From contig NZ_JACXJA010000017.1 of NCBI RefSeq assembly GCF_014705615.1, positions 62,001 through 126,000 on the forward strand: a stretch of DNA of 64,000 bases, read 5' to 3'. Positions 25,847 to 35,279 of the stretch are shown here, piece by piece (position 1 is the stretch's first letter; the number at the start of each line of letters is the position of its first letter). The notes under the pieces were generated by a model, which was not told the origin of the DNA, did not search any database, and saw nothing but the letters and a program-made list of their open reading frames with translations. The DNA is from Paenibacillus oceani (GTDB lineage: Bacteria > Bacillota > Bacilli > Paenibacillales > NBRC-103111). The translations under genes were made by a program, and so were the position numbers.

Positions 25847-26077
25847 ATATCACAAGAGCCAAATTGTCAACGATTTTTGAGCCAAGTCGGAATACGAGGG
25901 TTCTGGCATCCAAGACTAACGGGTTATTCGTCGGCGAAAATGAGCCGGTAAGCGCGTCCAGCCGGCTATACTGCGGCGTACTCACCGGAGTTGGACGGCG
26001 GATGCCGTTTCCCCTATACTTAAATCATCGCTCCTGCAAAGGACAAACTGTATTCGCTGGAAAAGAGGTAGTTGGTT

Positions 26078-27598
26078 TTGAGTATGAATTTTATGTCGCT
26101 CGGCATAGCCGGAAGACTTAATGAAGCGCTGCGCAAAGAAGGGCTGGCCGTGCCCACTCCGGTACAGGAGAAGACGATTCCCATCGCTTTAACCGGGAAG
26201 GATGTTATTGTACAAGCCCAGACGGGGACCGGCAAAACGTTTGCGTTTTTGCTCCCGCTGCTGCAAATGATGCGGCCTGGCACAGGTGAGGTGCAGGCCT
26301 TGATTCTTACCCCGACGCGCGAGCTTGCCATTCAGATCACCGAGGAAGCGGGAAAGCTGGCTTCGGCGGTCCAAGCGACCGTGCTGCCGGTATACGGGGG
26401 GCAGGACGTTATCGCTCAGGCGCATAAGCTCGGTCAAGCTCCGGATCTGGTCATCGCTACGCCGGGGCGGCTGCTTGATCATATACGGCGCGGCACGATC
26501 GATTTATCGCGGCTCGGAACGTTCGTGCTGGACGAAGCCGATCAGATGCTGCATATGGGCTTTCTGCCCGAAGTGGAGGAAGTGATCCGGCATACGCCGG
26601 ACGACCGGCAGACGATGCTGTTCTCCGCTACGTTTCCCGAATCGGTCCGGCTGCTCGCCGAACGGTATATGCGAAGTCCGGACGATATCCGGGTACAGGG
26701 CCGCGCCGTCACGCTCGATTCGATCCGGCAGTTGGTCGTCGAGACGACCGACCGGGCGAAGCGCGATACGCTGCTTCAACTGATCCGGCTGTACCGGCCG
26801 TATCTCGCCGTTATTTTTTGCCGGACCAAAATCCGCGCCAAAAAATTAACCGAAGCGCTGTTCGCCGAAGGGCAAAATGTCGACGAGCTGCACGGCGACT
26901 TGTCCCAAGCGAAGCGGGAGGCGGTGATGAAACGGTTCCGCGAGGCCGGTCTCCAACTGCTGGTGGCCACCGATGTAGCGGCTCGCGGTCTTGATGTCGA
27001 AGGCGTAACCCACGTATTCAACTACGACATCCCGCATGACGCCGAAAGTTATATTCACCGGATCGGGCGGACCGGGCGCGCCGGACAGAAAGGGATGGCG
27101 ATTACGCTTGCCGCTCCCAAGGATGCCGGGCATCTCCGGGAAATCGAGCAAGGCATCGGATCAACGCTTGAGCGGATGCAGGCAGATCAGCCGAGCGGGA
27201 GCGCCAAGGAAGAAGGGATGCGCCGCCGGGGCAGCGGGTGGCAGTTCGCGTCGGACCGGGAAGCCGGCAGCCGTACCCCGAATTCGAATCGGGGCGGCAG
27301 AGGAGGCGCGCCGTCGAGAACGGCCGATCAAGGCCAGCGGCGGACCGCTTCGGGTGGGGGCCGGATGGACGCACCGAGGCAGGAGCGCCCTTTTTCCGGC
27401 AAACCGGCTCCAACTGCCAGCCGCGGCGAACGGTCTCACCAGTACGGCTCCCGGCCATCGCCGTCCCAGGGCGCGGGATCATCCCGCCATTCTTCGGGTT
27501 ATGGCGGCGGCGAAGCCAGATCGCCGGGCAAAGATTCGCGCGGCGGCGGGGGCAAGCCGAACCGGAATTCCGGCCCGAGGCGCTCCGGCGGAAGATGA
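26078..27598 (+). CDS. DEAD-box ATP-dependent RNA helicase (CshA/DeaD-like)
   Basis: About 506 residues. All helicase motifs are present in order: Q motif (PTPVQEKTIP), I (AQTGTGKT), Ia (PTRELAIQ), Ib (TPGR), II (DEAD), III (SAT), IV (IFCRT), V (ATDVAARGLDV) and VI (HRIGRTGR). The last 130 residues are a low-complexity Gly/Arg/Ser-rich RNA-binding tail. TTG 26078 lies 8 bases after AAGAGGT; ATG 26084 is the alternative. It remodels RNA structure, probably in cold adaptation, ribosome assembly or mRNA turnover. It is transcribed alone. Confidence 0.95.
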   Translation: MSMNFMSLGIAGRLNEALRKEGLAVPTPVQEKTIPIALTGKDVIVQAQTGTGKTFAFLLPLLQMMRPGTGEVQALILTPTRELAIQITEEAGKLASAVQATVLPVYGGQDVIAQAHKLGQAPDLVIATPGRLLDHIRRGTIDLSRLGTFVLDEADQMLHMGFLPEVEEVIRHTPDDRQTMLFSATFPESVRLLAERYMRSPDDIRVQGRAVTLDSIRQLVVETTDRAKRDTLLQLIRLYRPYLAVIFCRTKIRAKKLTEALFAEGQNVDELHGDLSQAKREAVMKRFREAGLQLLVATDVAARGLDVEGVTHVFNYDIPHDAESYIHRIGRTGRAGQKGMAITLAAPKDAGHLREIEQGIGSTLERMQADQPSGSAKEEGMRRRGSGWQFASDREAGSRTPNSNRGGRGGAPSRTADQGQRRTASGGGRMDAPRQERPFSGKPAPTASRGERSHQYGSRPSPSQGAGSSRHSSGYGGGEARSPGKDSRGGGGKPNRNSGPRRSGGR

Positions 27599-27663
27599 GG
27601 GGATCGGCCCAACCCTCGCCTGAAGCCCAAGTGTGAGCGGAGTCGATTAAGCCCCTGTGCTGG

Positions 27664-27695
27664 CAGGCTGGTCATGACGACCGGCCTGTTTTTTT
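27664..27695 (+). terminator. Rho-independent terminator after the helicase gene
   Basis: CAGGCTGGTC / GACCGGCCTG forms a 10-bp stem with one mismatch around ATGAC and is followed by seven T residues. Confidence 0.9.
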
Positions 27696-27822
27696 ATGCC
27701 GGGGAAGGAGTCGGCGGGCCCATTCGATTCGCGCGGTTCTGCTTCCAATCTTCCCGCAAGCCGACCACGCCGCGTTTCTTTCTGATATAATAGGTTCATA
27801 GAAAAGGGGAAAAGGAGCCGTT

Positions 27823-29070
27823 ATGGAACAAACGTCCCGGAAAGAGAAATTTCAACGCAAGCGTAGTCATATGAAAAATAAAAAACGCCGTCGTCTGGCG
27901 ACTACCGTATTGATCGTATCTTTTTTCACGCTGGCGATCCTTTTCTGGATCACTTATAACAGCGCTCAAAAACAGGAGGCGACTCCTCCGGGGCAAACAG
28001 CCAACCCGGGAACATCGTCGTCCGGCGGTACGTCGCCAACGGATTCGGGAAATACACCCGGCACGGGCACGCCAGAACCAAACGGCAGCGGAAGCGCCGG
28101 AGCCGGAGCCGGAGCCGGCCAGGACGATCCGAACCTCGTCCAGCTTACGTTCGTCGGGGATGTCATCTTCGCCGACAACGTGGAAGCGACCCTGAAGAGA
28201 AACGGCTACGACTATCCGTACAAGCACGTCCAGTCCTATCTAGAAAGAGCCGATCTGACGATCGCGAACCTGGAGACGCCGATAACCGAGCGGGGGACGG
28301 CGCAGATCAAGCAGTACGCTTACCGTTCGACGCCTGCGGCGCTTCCCGCGTTCAAGCAGGCGGGCATCGATCTCGTCAATTTGGCGAACAACCATATTCT
28401 CGATTACGGTACGACCGGCCTGCTCGATACGTTCACCCATCTCGACAAAAACGGCATTCGCTGGTTCGGAGCCGGAAGGAACGTTGCGGAAGCGTTCAAG
28501 CCGGTCATTATTGAGAGAAAAGGGATGAAAATCGCCTTTATCGGACTGAGCAAGGTGGTGCCGACGACGGATTGGAAGGCGGGCAAAGATACGCCGGGCG
28601 TGGCTGACACGTATGCGCTGACACTCCCTCTGCAAACGATCGAAAAAGCGAAGAAGGAAGCCGACCTCGTCGTCGTCGTTGCACATTGGGGGCTGGAACG
28701 CCACGATATGCCGGAGGCGTATCAGAAAGATTACGCCCGCCAGTACATCGATGCCGGAGCCGATCTGATTATCGGTGGCCACCCGCATGTGCTGCAAGGC
28801 TTCGAGAATTACAAAGGAAAATGGATCGCCTACAGCCTCGGCAACTTTATATTTACAATGAACGAGGACCCGGTAACGTGGGAGACCGTTATTTTGCAAG
28901 CTTCCTGCTCCAAGGACGGAGGGTGCGAGCTTCAGGCAGTGCCGGTACTGACGAAGCTGGCCAATCCCGAGCCGATGGGCGAGGAAGCGGCAGCCAAGCT
29001 GTTCAAACGATTGACCGATATTTCGTTCGGGGCTCAAATTAACAAAGAGGGCATCATAACTACGAAATAA
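27823..29070 (+). CDS. CapA-family (poly-gamma-glutamate synthesis type) membrane-anchored protein
   Basis: 415 residues. A strongly basic N-terminus and one membrane helix ([19 protein letters not shown]) are followed by a Pro/Gly/Ser/Thr-rich linker of about 55 residues. An extracellular calcineurin-like CapA/PgsA domain comes next: [47 protein letters not shown] and SLGNFIF. ATG 27823 follows AAAAGGAG. In Bacillus, CapA/PgsA works with CapB and CapC in poly-gamma-glutamate export, but neither is nearby. The role here is therefore open. Confidence 0.93.
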   Translation: MEQTSRKEKFQRKRSHMKNKKRRRLATTVLIVSFFTLAILFWITYNSAQKQEATPPGQTANPGTSSSGGTSPTDSGNTPGTGTPEPNGSGSAGAGAGAGQDDPNLVQLTFVGDVIFADNVEATLKRNGYDYPYKHVQSYLERADLTIANLETPITERGTAQIKQYAYRSTPAALPAFKQAGIDLVNLANNHILDYGTTGLLDTFTHLDKNGIRWFGAGRNVAEAFKPVIIERKGMKIAFIGLSKVVPTTDWKAGKDTPGVADTYALTLPLQTIEKAKKEADLVVVVAHWGLERHDMPEAYQKDYARQYIDAGADLIIGGHPHVLQGFENYKGKWIAYSLGNFIFTMNEDPVTWETVILQASCSKDGGCELQAVPVLTKLANPEPMGEEAAAKLFKRLTDISFGAQINKEGIITTK

Positions 29071-29089
29071 GATAGACGGGAGACAACCG

Positions 29090-29725
29090 ATGAGCGCATT
29101 CAGCGAGATTCGCAACATTTATTGCGTAGGAAGAAACTACAGATTACATGCCGCAGAACTGGGCAACGCCGTTCCCGAGCAGCCGATGCTGTTCTCCAAG
29201 CCTACCCATGCATTGGCGCTAATGGACGGAAGCGAGATCGCGGTGCCGGGGACGCGCGGCGAGGTGCATTATGAGGCGGAGGTCGTCATCCGGATCGGCC
29301 GCGACTATAAGCCGGGCTTGCCAGTAGACGAGCTGATCGACGGAGTAGCGCTCGGTGTCGATCTGACGCTGCGCGACGTGCAGGGCGAGCTGAAGAAAAA
29401 AGGCTATCCTTGGCTGGCCGCCAAAGGGTTTCGCAATTCCGCCCCGATCTCGGCTTTCCGTCCGTTTCCCGGTGTGCTTGCGTTCAGCTCCGAACCGTTC
29501 GGGCTTCGGATCAATGGCCAAAACGTGCAGAAAGGGAGCATCACCGAGATGATCTTCGATTTGCAGACGATCGTCGACTTTTGCGCCGAGCATTACGGCA
29601 TCGGACGCGGAGACGTGCTATTCACCGGCACGCCGGCAGGGGTCGGAGCGCTGGCCGACGGCGACCGGCTGGAACTATTTTACGGAAGCGAGACGTGGGG
29701 AGAAGGGGTTATCCGGCTCCGTTAA
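29090..29725 (+). CDS. Fumarylacetoacetate hydrolase (FAH) family protein
   Basis: A single-domain FAH fold of 211 residues: [12 protein letters not shown] at the N-terminus, [11 protein letters not shown] (metal-binding Glu residues), [13 protein letters not shown] and [11 protein letters not shown]. Relatives act as acylpyruvate hydrolases, oxaloacetate decarboxylases or catabolic isomerases; the reaction here is not predictable. It begins 19 bases after the CapA gene, behind GGGAGA, so it is probably co-transcribed. A terminator follows. Confidence 0.92.
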   Translation: MSAFSEIRNIYCVGRNYRLHAAELGNAVPEQPMLFSKPTHALALMDGSEIAVPGTRGEVHYEAEVVIRIGRDYKPGLPVDELIDGVALGVDLTLRDVQGELKKKGYPWLAAKGFRNSAPISAFRPFPGVLAFSSEPFGLRINGQNVQKGSITEMIFDLQTIVDFCAEHYGIGRGDVLFTGTPAGVGALADGDRLELFYGSETWGEGVIRLR

Positions 29726-29742
29726 GCGATTCGTAATCCGAA

Positions 29743-29769
29743 GGTGGACCCGGGCGGTCCTCCTTTTTT
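29743..29769 (+). terminator. Rho-independent terminator after the FAH gene
   Basis: GGTGGACC / GGTCCTCC with one mismatch and a CGGGC loop, followed by six T residues. Confidence 0.85.
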
Positions 29770-29984
29770 CAACACCGGCTCTTGCTGGGATAGCCGAACC
29801 GGAAGCGAGCGTGGAGAAGTCAAGCTGTACGTTCCGCCTCCCCGAAGGTATAATACAAGTAGGTGACAAGCTAGTGAATGGTAAATCCCAATATTGTGTG
29901 AAATAAAAATGAGTTCCGGCGGGCAACCGGTCGACGGCCAGCGGCAGGCTGCAAGCAATTCGTGCATCTTTGCACCAGCTTTGC

Positions 29985-29998
29985 TGTAAGCGTTTTAA
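29985..29998. promoter_or_regulatory. cre-like catabolite control box before the AraC-type membrane regulator
   Basis: TGTAAGCGTTTTAA fits the TGNAANCGNWNNCA consensus except for the penultimate base. It lies about 50 bases before the start codon at 30049 and downstream of a TATAAT at 29849-29854. A CcpA roadblock would be the expected mechanism. Confidence 0.5.
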
Positions 29999-30048
29999 TT
30001 CCGCTGCGTAAAAACCACTTAAAAACCATGGGCGAAGGAGGTGCGGGG

Positions 30049-32349
30049 ATGAGCGGCAAGCAATCCGGAAAATTTGCCAAAGTGACGTTCACGTTTCAGC
30101 GGAAGCTTCTTCTGTATTCGCTGTTTGTAAGCATCATCCCCGTTCTGATCGTCGGGTTGCTTTCCTCATATATCGCTTCAAGAAGCATCCAAAGCGAGGT
30201 TGACCAAAACCATAAATATATGCTTAACCAGATGCAGGTGCAGTTGAATCAATTTATGAAAAGCCTGCAAACTTCATCAATCTATATCGCAACGAATCTG
30301 GCGGTCGAAAAGTCGGTACGCGACGGGCCGGGAATCGACAACTTGAGCGCCTCTCTTGAAATGAACGAGACGATCCGCCGAATTCGCAGTACGTCTCCGG
30401 TCGAATACAGCAACGTGTCGCTTATCTATAAGCGGTTCAACAACTTTATATACTCGAATCAATATTCCTCGGAGCAGACTTCAATGTTCCGCCTTCCGAC
30501 GATATTGGACAAGATGAATCCGCTGGAAAACGAGTCCATCTTCGTTCCGGCCAATACGTTCGACGATCAGCCCGATCTGCTGCTGTTCCGGCCGGTACCG
30601 ATTCAGTCGAACTACAACGAGGGGGTTCTCGTGCTGCATGTGAAGCCGGAGAACATCCTGGAGTTCGTCGGCTCGGTCGAACACGGATACGGCAGCCGGG
30701 TACTCGTTGCGGACGAACGAAACCGGATCGTCATTAGCTCGAAGCACGGGGAGATGGGTAAGCCGCTGAGTGAAGTGGTCCGTTACGAAGGGCGCAGCGG
30801 CGGCAAAGAACCGGCCGATCAGGTGGAGATCGAAGGAACCCGTTACAAAATTCAGACCTCGACGCAAAACAACTGGACGTACATCGCCATCTCGCCCATG
30901 AAGCAGCTTACGGCGCAGTCCGACCGCATCCGGCTGACGACGCTGATCGTAGTCGGAGTGGTCGTCCTCTTGTGGGCGACTGTCGCAGCAGTCGGCTCGA
31001 AACGGATGTACTCTCCGATTCAGCGGATGTCGGAACGGTTCGTCCCGCGAAACCGCCACGACAGGGACCGCGGGGACGGCCTTGCCGTAATCGGAGCGTT
31101 CATCGAACAGCTGTCCGATACGAACCGGCAGCTCAGCTACAAGCTGAGTGAACAGTCCCCCTATCTGAAGCAGGGCCTCTTCCAGCAGCTGCTGCGGGGG
31201 GAAATGTCGGAGCGCGAGCTGGCGATCGCCGCCGGTCACGCGAATTTGAAGCTGGAGGGAGATTCGGTGTTCGTCTGCGTAGCCGAAGCCGACGATATTC
31301 CGGAATTTCACCAGACGTACCGCGAGAAGGACCGGGCGCTCATCCATTATGCGCTGCTTAAAATGATGGAGGAGACGTTCCAGGGCGTTCCGTTCTGCTC
31401 CGGCTTCACCCCGAAAACGGGTCAGGTCGTGCTGCTCGTCGGGATGCATTCGTCCGACGCGGAAGCGATGGTACTGCTGAAGCAGCGGGCGGACGAGACG
31501 AGACGCCATGTGCGGGAATATTTCCGCTTCGCGATCAGTGTCGCCGTAGCAAGCCCTTTGACGGCCTTTACGGAAATCGGCCGCGGTTATGACGAAGCGG
31601 TAGCGCTGCTCAGCCACCGGTTTATCCTTGGCGAGGATATTACGATATCCGCGGAACAAGCGGACGAGCGGCTGATGAGACTGAGCCGGGAGACCGGCGA
31701 GATCCAGAAGAAGATCGTCCATCACGTGCTGCACGGCAATCTCGACGATTCGCGCCGGCTACTCACCCGGCTGATCGCCGAACTGCCGAAGTCGCAGATG
31801 AATCCCGAGACGGCCAAAGGGTTGTTCTCGTATATGCTGGGCGAGCTCGATTATATGCTGCAGCAGACGGGGATCGACCTTCAGCAGTCCGAGGGGATCG
31901 ACTTCTACCGCAAGCTGCATGAGCTTCGTTCGCTGCCCGAACTGGAGCGGTGGCTGATCGACGATCTGTTTCCCGCGGTTAAGCAGCAGATGCTCAAGGA
32001 AGCGGTATCCAAGCAGACGAAGACGGTGCGCGAAGTGATGGAGTATGTGCGGCAGTATATGGACGAAGAGATGACGCTGCAGAAGGCGGCGGATCATTTT
32101 CAGCTGTCGGTGTCGTATTTGAGCAAAATATTCAAGGACGAGTCCGGCGTCAACTTCAGCGAATTCGTGCTCGAACTCCGGATGGGCAAAGCCCGCGAAT
32201 GGCTGGAGCATTCGGATATGCCGATCAAAGAAATCGCAGCGAAGATCGGCTACGCCAGCGTTCAAAACTTTAACCGCATTTTCAAACAATGGAGTGGCAT
32301 ACCTCCCGGCGAATACCGCAAGGAGCGGCGTCACGCCACAGGCTCCTGA
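30049..32349 (+). CDS. Membrane-anchored AraC-family one-component regulator
   Basis: About 766 residues. A transmembrane helix near residues 21-42 (LLLYSLFVSIIPVLIVGLLS) and another near 300-325 flank an extracellular Cache-like sensor. A long cytoplasmic linker with a YesN-like middle segment ends in an AraC double helix-turn-helix (MTLQKAADHFQLSVSYLSKI; IGYASVQNFNRIFKQWSGIP). There is no kinase or receiver domain, so signal and DNA binding are in one polypeptide, like YtdP/YesS-type proteins. ATG 30049 follows AAGGAGG. It stands upstream of, and probably activates, the lipoprotein-permease-enzyme operon at 32674-38682. Confidence 0.92.
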   Translation: MSGKQSGKFAKVTFTFQRKLLLYSLFVSIIPVLIVGLLSSYIASRSIQSEVDQNHKYMLNQMQVQLNQFMKSLQTSSIYIATNLAVEKSVRDGPGIDNLSASLEMNETIRRIRSTSPVEYSNVSLIYKRFNNFIYSNQYSSEQTSMFRLPTILDKMNPLENESIFVPANTFDDQPDLLLFRPVPIQSNYNEGVLVLHVKPENILEFVGSVEHGYGSRVLVADERNRIVISSKHGEMGKPLSEVVRYEGRSGGKEPADQVEIEGTRYKIQTSTQNNWTYIAISPMKQLTAQSDRIRLTTLIVVGVVVLLWATVAAVGSKRMYSPIQRMSERFVPRNRHDRDRGDGLAVIGAFIEQLSDTNRQLSYKLSEQSPYLKQGLFQQLLRGEMSERELAIAAGHANLKLEGDSVFVCVAEADDIPEFHQTYREKDRALIHYALLKMMEETFQGVPFCSGFTPKTGQVVLLVGMHSSDAEAMVLLKQRADETRRHVREYFRFAISVAVASPLTAFTEIGRGYDEAVALLSHRFILGEDITISAEQADERLMRLSRETGEIQKKIVHHVLHGNLDDSRRLLTRLIAELPKSQMNPETAKGLFSYMLGELDYMLQQTGIDLQQSEGIDFYRKLHELRSLPELERWLIDDLFPAVKQQMLKEAVSKQTKTVREVMEYVRQYMDEEMTLQKAADHFQLSVSYLSKIFKDESGVNFSEFVLELRMGKAREWLEHSDMPIKEIAAKIGYASVQNFNRIFKQWSGIPPGEYRKERRHATGS

Positions 32350-32465
32350 ACGAAACGAATCCTCTTGCCGCTTCACCCGCTTCATCTGTCACACCTGATC
32401 CGCCGCTTCGGCTGCACCGCGAAATGTGAACCTTCAGCACGTCCCTCATCCTTGGTTACCACATT

Positions 32466-32494
32466 CGCCGGTAGGCCGCTAGCGGCGGTTTTTT
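32466..32494 (+). terminator. Terminator after the membrane AraC regulator
   Basis: CGCCG / CGGCG with a 12-base loop that can itself pair, followed by GTTTTTT. It separates the regulator from the transporter operon. Confidence 0.65.
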
Positions 32495-32608
32495 GCGCTC
32501 TATAGAGCCAAGGACAAGCGGTTTAGCCGCAATCGTTATCTTTTCTTCGCCTGATCTTTATCGTTATTTTAGATCCGCAAATCCAAACAAAGGAGCATTG
32601 CACGGTAC

Positions 32609-32622
32609 TGCAAACGGTTTCA
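32609..32622. promoter_or_regulatory. cre box overlapping the promoter of the third transporter operon
   Basis: TGCAAACGGTTTCA fits the TGNAANCGNWNNCA consensus at every position. It lies immediately upstream of a TATAAA (32624-32629) that is a plausible -10, so bound CcpA would block RNA polymerase. Confidence 0.7.
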
Positions 32623-32673
32623 ATATAAAAGTGGAGGGGGCTTCCCTACACAAAGAAAAGGAGCGTGTCATAC

Positions 32674-34251
32674 ATGAGCAAAGCGAAAAAGACGTTAGCT
32701 TCCGTGTTTGCTGTATCGCTCGTAACGGCAAGCGTGCTGGCCGGCTGCGGAGCCAAGGAGGAGAAAGGGACGGGAGCTGCGGACGGCAATGCGGCCAACA
32801 CTCCGAAAAACCTGAGCATCCTAACGAGTCACGCCAACGCAAAATACGCCATGCAGGCGAAGGACGACGACAAGTACATTAAGGAACTGTCGAAGCTGTC
32901 CAACTACAATCTGAAATATGAGTTTCTCGGCCACGGCAACGACTTCACGCAGCAGATGACGGTGCGTTTCGCTTCCGGCGAATTGCCGGACATGATCCGA
33001 ACCGACAGCATCAACTCGACGATGCACCCGGGCGCTCTGGAGAAAAACGTTTTTGAGGATTTGACGCCGCTTATCGAGAAATACGGGCAAAACCTGAAGA
33101 AAAAAATACCGGAGCAGGCGTGGAAAAGCCCGAAGGTCAGCAAGGACGGCAAAATATTCGGCATTCCGACGCTCGCGGCACTGCCCGCGACACGTGTCGT
33201 TTATATCCGTCAGGACTGGCTGGATAAGCTCGGGATGCAGCAGCCGAAAACGGTAGACGACTGGCTGAAATATTTCGAAGCGGTCAAGAAAACCGATATG
33301 AACGGCAACGGCGATCCGAACGACGAATACGGCTTTTATGTACGGGAGAACTTGATCTACTCCAACATGTTCTTCTCCGAATTCGGCGCCGATCCGAACG
33401 CCTGGTACTTGAAAAACGGTCAACTGCAGCCGGGCATGATCCAGCCAGAGATGAAGGACGGGATCAAGTTCTGGAAGAGCTTGTACGACAACGGATACAT
33501 CAACCCGAACCTGTTCACGAACAAAGGCGCCGACTGGATGGGCGGCATCAAGCAGGGCAAAGGCGGAGCATGGATTCACGACGTAACCAATTACAATACG
33601 GATTGGAACGTGGCGAATTTCGTTAACGAGAAAAATGTCAAGCTGTCGTTGATCGAAGCCCCGGTTGGAACGAAAGGAAAAGGAATTGCCGTTCAAGGCG
33701 ACCAGATCGGATACGTTTGGGTCGTACCGGCGAAAAACAAAAAAGCGGAGGACGTCATCAAGTTCCTCGACTGGGTATGGTCCGATGCTGCGGAAGAGTT
33801 TTTCGCACTCGGCATTAAAGACTACAACTACAAAATCGAAAACGGCAAGCCGAAATGGGATATGAACGATCCGGCTAACAAAGAGAACGACGCTTCTGTT
33901 TTTTACCAGCTGTCGATCAATCCTCGCGGCGATGGCCGGATGCTGGATAAAGTGCTTGAAGTGTCGCCGAACACCGACGCGGTCAAAAGCGGCATTAAAA
34001 TCGCTGAGCAAAACCTGATTAAAAACGACGCTTTGCACATGCCGACTCTGCAAAGCCTGAAAACAAATCCGGAGCTGACGGTAGGAACCGGAGCCGGAAC
34101 GCTGTTCCTCGACATGTTCGCGAAGGTCATTACCGGCAAGGAAGACGTGGACAGCGCCTTCGACAAATTCGTAGCGGAATGGAAACGCCGCGGCGGCGAA
34201 GCAGCGATCAAGGAAGCGACCGACTGGTATAACGCGTTCAATAAAAAATAA
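32674..34251 (+). CDS. Extracellular solute-binding lipoprotein of the third ABC importer
   Basis: About 525 residues. Lipoprotein signal (KAKK, hydrophobic core, lipobox LAGC) with start ATG 32674 behind AAAGGAG. The mature part matches LplA-type large binding proteins (MTVRFASGELPDMIRTDS, VYIRQDWLDKLGMQQPKTVDDWLKYF split by short variable loops, ending KRRGGEAAIKEATDWYN). It is encoded first in its operon, followed by a GC-rich stem-loop and two permeases. It probably binds an oligosaccharide released by the enzyme encoded at 36166. Confidence 0.94.
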   Translation: MSKAKKTLASVFAVSLVTASVLAGCGAKEEKGTGAADGNAANTPKNLSILTSHANAKYAMQAKDDDKYIKELSKLSNYNLKYEFLGHGNDFTQQMTVRFASGELPDMIRTDSINSTMHPGALEKNVFEDLTPLIEKYGQNLKKKIPEQAWKSPKVSKDGKIFGIPTLAALPATRVVYIRQDWLDKLGMQQPKTVDDWLKYFEAVKKTDMNGNGDPNDEYGFYVRENLIYSNMFFSEFGADPNAWYLKNGQLQPGMIQPEMKDGIKFWKSLYDNGYINPNLFTNKGADWMGGIKQGKGGAWIHDVTNYNTDWNVANFVNEKNVKLSLIEAPVGTKGKGIAVQGDQIGYVWVVPAKNKKAEDVIKFLDWVWSDAAEEFFALGIKDYNYKIENGKPKWDMNDPANKENDASVFYQLSINPRGDGRMLDKVLEVSPNTDAVKSGIKIAEQNLIKNDALHMPTLQSLKTNPELTVGTGAGTLFLDMFAKVITGKEDVDSAFDKFVAEWKRRGGEAAIKEATDWYNAFNKK

Positions 34252-34269
34252 TGGCGGTGCGCGGGAGAC

Positions 34270-34299
34270 GCCGGCCGGGCAAAGACCCGGCTGGCCGGC
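34270..34299 (+). other. GC-rich intercistronic stem-loop between binding protein and permease
   Basis: GCCGGCC-GGG ... CCC-GGCTGGCCGGC can form a very stable stem around CAAAGA, without a T-run, 18 bases after the lipoprotein stop. It would lower read-through or protect the upstream mRNA, giving more binding protein than permease. Confidence 0.6.
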
Positions 34300-34327
34300 C
34301 CGTCCCGGCTTCTAACGGAGGGTACGC

Positions 34328-35227
34328 ATGCTTAAGAAAATAACGTCACGCGACTCGCTGCTGCTATGGCTGATTGCGCTGCCCGGCATTTTGCATTTCG
34401 TCATATTCCGCTACGTTCCGATGTTCGGCAACGTCATCGCGTTTCAGGATTACAGCATTTTTTCCGGCATTTTGGACAGTCCTTGGGTAGGACTCAAGCA
34501 TTTTACGAATATGTTCACGTATGCGGAGTTTTATCAAATATTGGGCAACACGATTATGCTCAGCCTGTATTCGATTATTTTCGGGTTTCCGGCTCCACTG
34601 GTGCTGGCGCTGCTGCTTAATGAAATCCGCAAGTCGTGGTTTAAGCGTCCGGTCCAAACTTTGCTGTATTTGCCACACTTTTTGTCCTGGGTTATCGTAG
34701 GCAGCATTTTTATCAATCTGCTCAGCATGAACGGAATTATTAATACGGTGCTCGGCTGGTTCGGAATTCCCAACGTCGACTATTTGACTCAGCCCGAATA
34801 TTTCCGGGGCATTCTCGTATCGATCAGCATCTGGAAAGAAATGGGCTGGGGGATGATCATATATTTGGCCGCGCTGTCGGGAATTAACCCGAGCTTGTAC
34901 GAAGCGGCGATGGTGGATGGCGCGGGGCGTTTCCGGCAAATGTGGTCGATCACGCTGCCTTCGCTGATGCCGGCGATCGTCGTCCTGTTTTTGCTCCGGA
35001 TCGGCAATGTGCTTGATTCGAACGTCGAGCAGGTGCTGATTATGATTAACCCGCTCGTGAGGGATGTCGGGGAAGTCATCGACTCGTACGTCTACCGGGT
35101 AGGCTTGCTCGGCGCGCAATTCAGCTTGTCGACGGCGATCGGCATCTTCAAATCGATTGTCGGATTGCTGCTCGTAGTCGGCATGAACACGCTCAGCCGC
35201 AAGACGACCGGGGAAAGTATCTATTAA
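34328..35227 (+). CDS. Carbohydrate ABC transporter permease (LplB/YteP type)
   Basis: 299 residues. LIALPGILHFVIFRYVPMFG and VIAFQDYSIF near the N-terminus, six helices and the EAA loop (EAAMVDGAGRFRQMWSITLP) place it beside the permease at 3504. GGAGGG precedes ATG 34328. It pairs with the next gene. Confidence 0.95.
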   Translation: MLKKITSRDSLLLWLIALPGILHFVIFRYVPMFGNVIAFQDYSIFSGILDSPWVGLKHFTNMFTYAEFYQILGNTIMLSLYSIIFGFPAPLVLALLLNEIRKSWFKRPVQTLLYLPHFLSWVIVGSIFINLLSMNGIINTVLGWFGIPNVDYLTQPEYFRGILVSISIWKEMGWGMIIYLAALSGINPSLYEAAMVDGAGRFRQMWSITLPSLMPAIVVLFLLRIGNVLDSNVEQVLIMINPLVRDVGEVIDSYVYRVGLLGAQFSLSTAIGIFKSIVGLLLVVGMNTLSRKTTGESIY

Positions 35228-35279
35228 GCGGCGGCGTCCTGCCGCAGTCTCGAATCCAGCTAAGGAGGGAATACGACCG

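Noticed and set aside
27823-29070. Poly-gamma-glutamate capsule operon
   Set aside because: Only a CapA-like protein is present. No CapB or CapC homologue lies beside it, so a capsule locus is not supported.
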